Shown here in pieces: positions 4,837 to 5,911 of a stretch of DNA of 5,911 bases. The position numbers and the translations under genes were made by a program. The notes beneath the pieces were generated by a model. That model was not told the DNA's origin and searched no databases. It was given only the letters and a program-made list of their open reading frames with translations. Every line of letters starts with the position of its first letter. Within the stretch, counting starts at the first letter, position 1. The stretch lies in assembly GCA_029987395.1 (NCBI GenBank), contig DALTVX010000002.1, positions 1 to 5,911 on the forward strand. The letters are read 5' to 3'. The DNA comes from Methanocorpusculum sp. (GTDB taxonomy: Archaea; Halobacteriota; Methanomicrobia; Methanomicrobiales; Methanocorpusculaceae).

Positions 4837-5550
4837 ATGACAAATACATGGGAAAATCACAAAGCATCATTTCCGGTAATTGATGTACGACAGTTATTAA
4901 CTAATTTTATGCCTATGATATTGCATAAAGCCCAACAAGTAAACGTGAATAATGGGATTTGTGTGGTTCAAACCTTTGAGCCAAAACCTCTTTATTCATT
5001 ATTTGAAGATCTAGGGTTTGAGCATATCACCGAAAAAATATCTGATCATGAGTATAGAGTCTATGCTTATAGAACAGAAATGAAAGAAACACGGTATAAA
5101 AGTGGGGGAGATATGCCATTTAAACCCACTGCTATTGTAAACTACAAAGTTATTGATGATATCCTAGCAGGTACAGTGGTTGATTTCTGGGAATTGATAT
5201 GGGATAAGAAAGATCCCGCGATCGATCTCAAAACAAAGCTTATGCTTTCAATGAGTAATGCCATGGGGGGATCAAGATATAGACAAGCAACAAGAGAACT
5301 TATAAAAGCGTATTCTTTAGGGCTTACAGTCCCAGAATTAGACGAGCTTTTTTCACTTTTTGCTTGGAACCAAGGCATTGGTCATTTCTCATCTGAAATA
5401 GGACCTTCACCGGTATTTGGCGTATATAAGCAGATAAAGAAAAGAGAAGGAGAAGGATTGGACCGAAGAAAAATATTAGAAGAGGTCATGGAATTATTTG
5501 GAGATAAAAACCCGAATGTAAATGTAACAGCTCAGGTCCCCTCCAAATAA
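4837..5550 (+). CDS. Two-domain protein: DUF2249-like N-terminus, AhpD/CMD-like C-terminus
   Basis: A 237-residue cytosolic protein without a signal peptide or membrane segment. GGAG (4826-4829) ends 7 nt before the ATG, so the start is good. Residues 13-79 fit the DUF2249 pattern, a TusA-like alpha/beta fold: PVIDVRQLL, then NNGICVVQTFEPKPLYSLFEDLGF, then HEYRVYAYR. Residues 104-185 are helical and resemble the AhpD/carboxymuconolactone decarboxylase fold: IDLKTKLMLSMSNAMGG (129-145), then YSLGLTVPELDELFSLFAWNQG (159-180, described by its ends) and H183. The redox CxxC usual in AhpD is missing: the equivalent stretch reads GGSRYRQATRE, and C42 is the only cysteine. A peroxidase-reductase function is therefore unlikely; binding of a small molecule or partner is open. 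Codons are AT-rich (ATA, AGA, TTA, AAA), unlike atwA, hinting at different origin. Both domain calls rest on pattern reading; existence of the gene is firm. Confidence 0.75.
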   Translation: MTNTWENHKASFPVIDVRQLLTNFMPMILHKAQQVNVNNGICVVQTFEPKPLYSLFEDLGFEHITEKISDHEYRVYAYRTEMKETRYKSGGDMPFKPTAIVNYKVIDDILAGTVVDFWELIWDKKDPAIDLKTKLMLSMSNAMGGSRYRQATRELIKAYSLGLTVPELDELFSLFAWNQGIGHFSSEIGPSPVFGVYKQIKKREGEGLDRRKILEEVMELFGDKNPNVNVTAQVPSK

Positions 5551-5557
5551 TTTTTTT
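5551..5557 (+). terminator. Oligo-T terminator directly after the DUF2249-like gene
   Basis: Seven T residues follow the TAA without a gap, and further T runs occur at about 5571-5575 and 5583-5587. This is a typical archaeal U-rich 3' end. Confidence 0.55.
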
Positions 5558-5718
5558 AGCTTAGATCTTCTTTTTAACTTAGTTTTTAGAACGCAAGCTT
5601 ATACCATCGATCGATCCACATACTACCCGATTTTTCGCATTTGATCCATCAATACTACTATTTTTCATACTCCATACCAAAAAGACAACAAACGCCCAAC
5701 GACAAACAAAAGAGAAAC

Positions 5719-5761
5719 GGGTGAGGGGTGACGATCCTTTGATCGCCAGGTATCCTCACTC
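5719..5761. terminator. Two-part hairpin between convergent genes, possible bidirectional terminator
   Basis: The outer stem GGGTGAGG (5719-5726) pairs with CCTCACTC (5754-5761) over 8 bp with one G-T pair on the plus strand. The inner stem CGATC (5732-5736) pairs with GATCG (5741-5745) around CCTT-type loop bases. On the plus strand it is followed by AG and seven T (5764-5770). On the minus strand it is followed by GTTTCTCTTTTGTTTG, 7 nt beyond a probable stop codon. It could end transcription from both sides, or be a small structured RNA. Confidence 0.5.
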
Positions 5762-5768
5762 AGTTTTT

Positions 5769-5911
5769 TTACGACCGGAAGAAAATGTCGTCCTTCTGTT
5801 TTGACGCCTTCGTCAGGTTTGCCCGCGGATTGGAGTACTGTCGTGAAAGACTCTCCTCTCCTTCATCATGTTCGGCGTTGAGTAAGTTATGATTTCGGGC
5901 TGATTTGGCGG
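5769..5911 (-). CDS. Unidentified protein, C-terminal fragment (cut by window edge)
   Basis: A minus-strand frame is open from the right edge to TAA at 5769-5771, giving 46 residues, beginning AKSARNHNLLNAEHDEGEES and ending KQKDDIFFRS. The piece is hydrophilic, rich in charged and Asn/Ser residues, and looks like the disordered tail of a protein; I recognise no family. Support comes from the frame being open to the edge and from a hairpin with T-rich DNA just beyond its stop. The two other minus frames stop early (one near 5813, one near the edge). A 35-codon plus-strand frame (5785-5892) overlaps it and is the less likely reading. The sequence to the right would settle it. Confidence 0.45.
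   Translation of the reverse strand, partial: AKSARNHNLLNAEHDEGEESLSRQYSNPRANLTKASKQKDDIFFRS

Noticed and set aside
5606..5615. ATCGATCGAT palindrome
   Set aside because: A short GATC-type palindrome such as this is common by chance and has no supporting context.
5785..5892. 35-codon plus-strand frame
   Set aside because: It has only a weak ribosome site and overlaps the minus-strand frame that is open to the edge and followed by a hairpin.

Overview
The window looks like chromosomal DNA of a methanogenic archaeon. The main evidence is a nearly intact gene for component A2 (AtwA) of the methyl-coenzyme M reductase system, an ATP-binding protein known only from methanogens and their relatives. 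An Mrp/NBP35-type Fe-S carrier ATPase, an archaeal Prx6-type peroxiredoxin, a DUF134 helix-turn-helix protein, oligo-T gene ends and AT-rich TATA-like boxes all fit. The mix of families suggests Methanomicrobiales, perhaps a Methanocorpusculum-like organism, but genus cannot be fixed by reading alone.

Layout: (1) 1-103, the C-terminal tail of a GxxExxY-family protein (+), followed at once by a perfect hairpin at 111-131. (2) 132-499, no convincing gene but rich in hairpins and repeats: a foldback with arms about 90 bp apart, two small perfect stem-loops, a tandem 10-bp repeat and a 27/28-bp direct repeat. (3) 500-1381, mrp (-), ending in an oligo-T tract on its own strand. (4) 1382-1536, a spacer with three neighbouring or overlapping inverted repeats, serving as mrp promoter region and prx 3' region. 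(5) 1537-2298, a peroxiredoxin (-) with a histidine-rich N-terminal extension. (6) 2356-2727, a cysteine-rich DUF134 HTH protein (-), 57 bp upstream of prx and probably in one operon with it. (7) 2728-2894, a divergent promoter region. (8) 2895-4529, atwA (+). (9) 4530-4836, an AT-rich intergenic stretch with a T-tract terminator and a promoter. (10) 4837-5550, an AT-rich gene (+) for a two-domain protein: an N-terminal DUF2249-like half and a C-terminal helical half resembling the AhpD/carboxymuconolactone decarboxylase fold but without its CxxC. (11) 5551-5768, a convergent 3' region with a hairpin that has T-rich DNA on both sides. (12) 5769-5911, the probable C-terminus of an unidentified protein (-) cut by the window edge.

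How the genes may work together: AtwA takes part in the ATP-dependent reductive activation of the very oxygen-sensitive Ni enzyme MCR. Mrp/NBP35 proteins carry Fe-S clusters. The peroxiredoxin removes peroxide, and the cysteine-rich HTH protein beside it could be a redox or metal sensor acting on the shared promoter with atwA. This oxidative-stress/MCR-activation theme is an inference from adjacency. Nothing here is clearly a defence system or mobile element. The least explained parts are the repeat-rich block at 111-403, the His-rich peroxiredoxin extension, the Cys-rich DUF134-prx-atwA arrangement and the cysteine-poor DUF2249/AhpD-like fusion.
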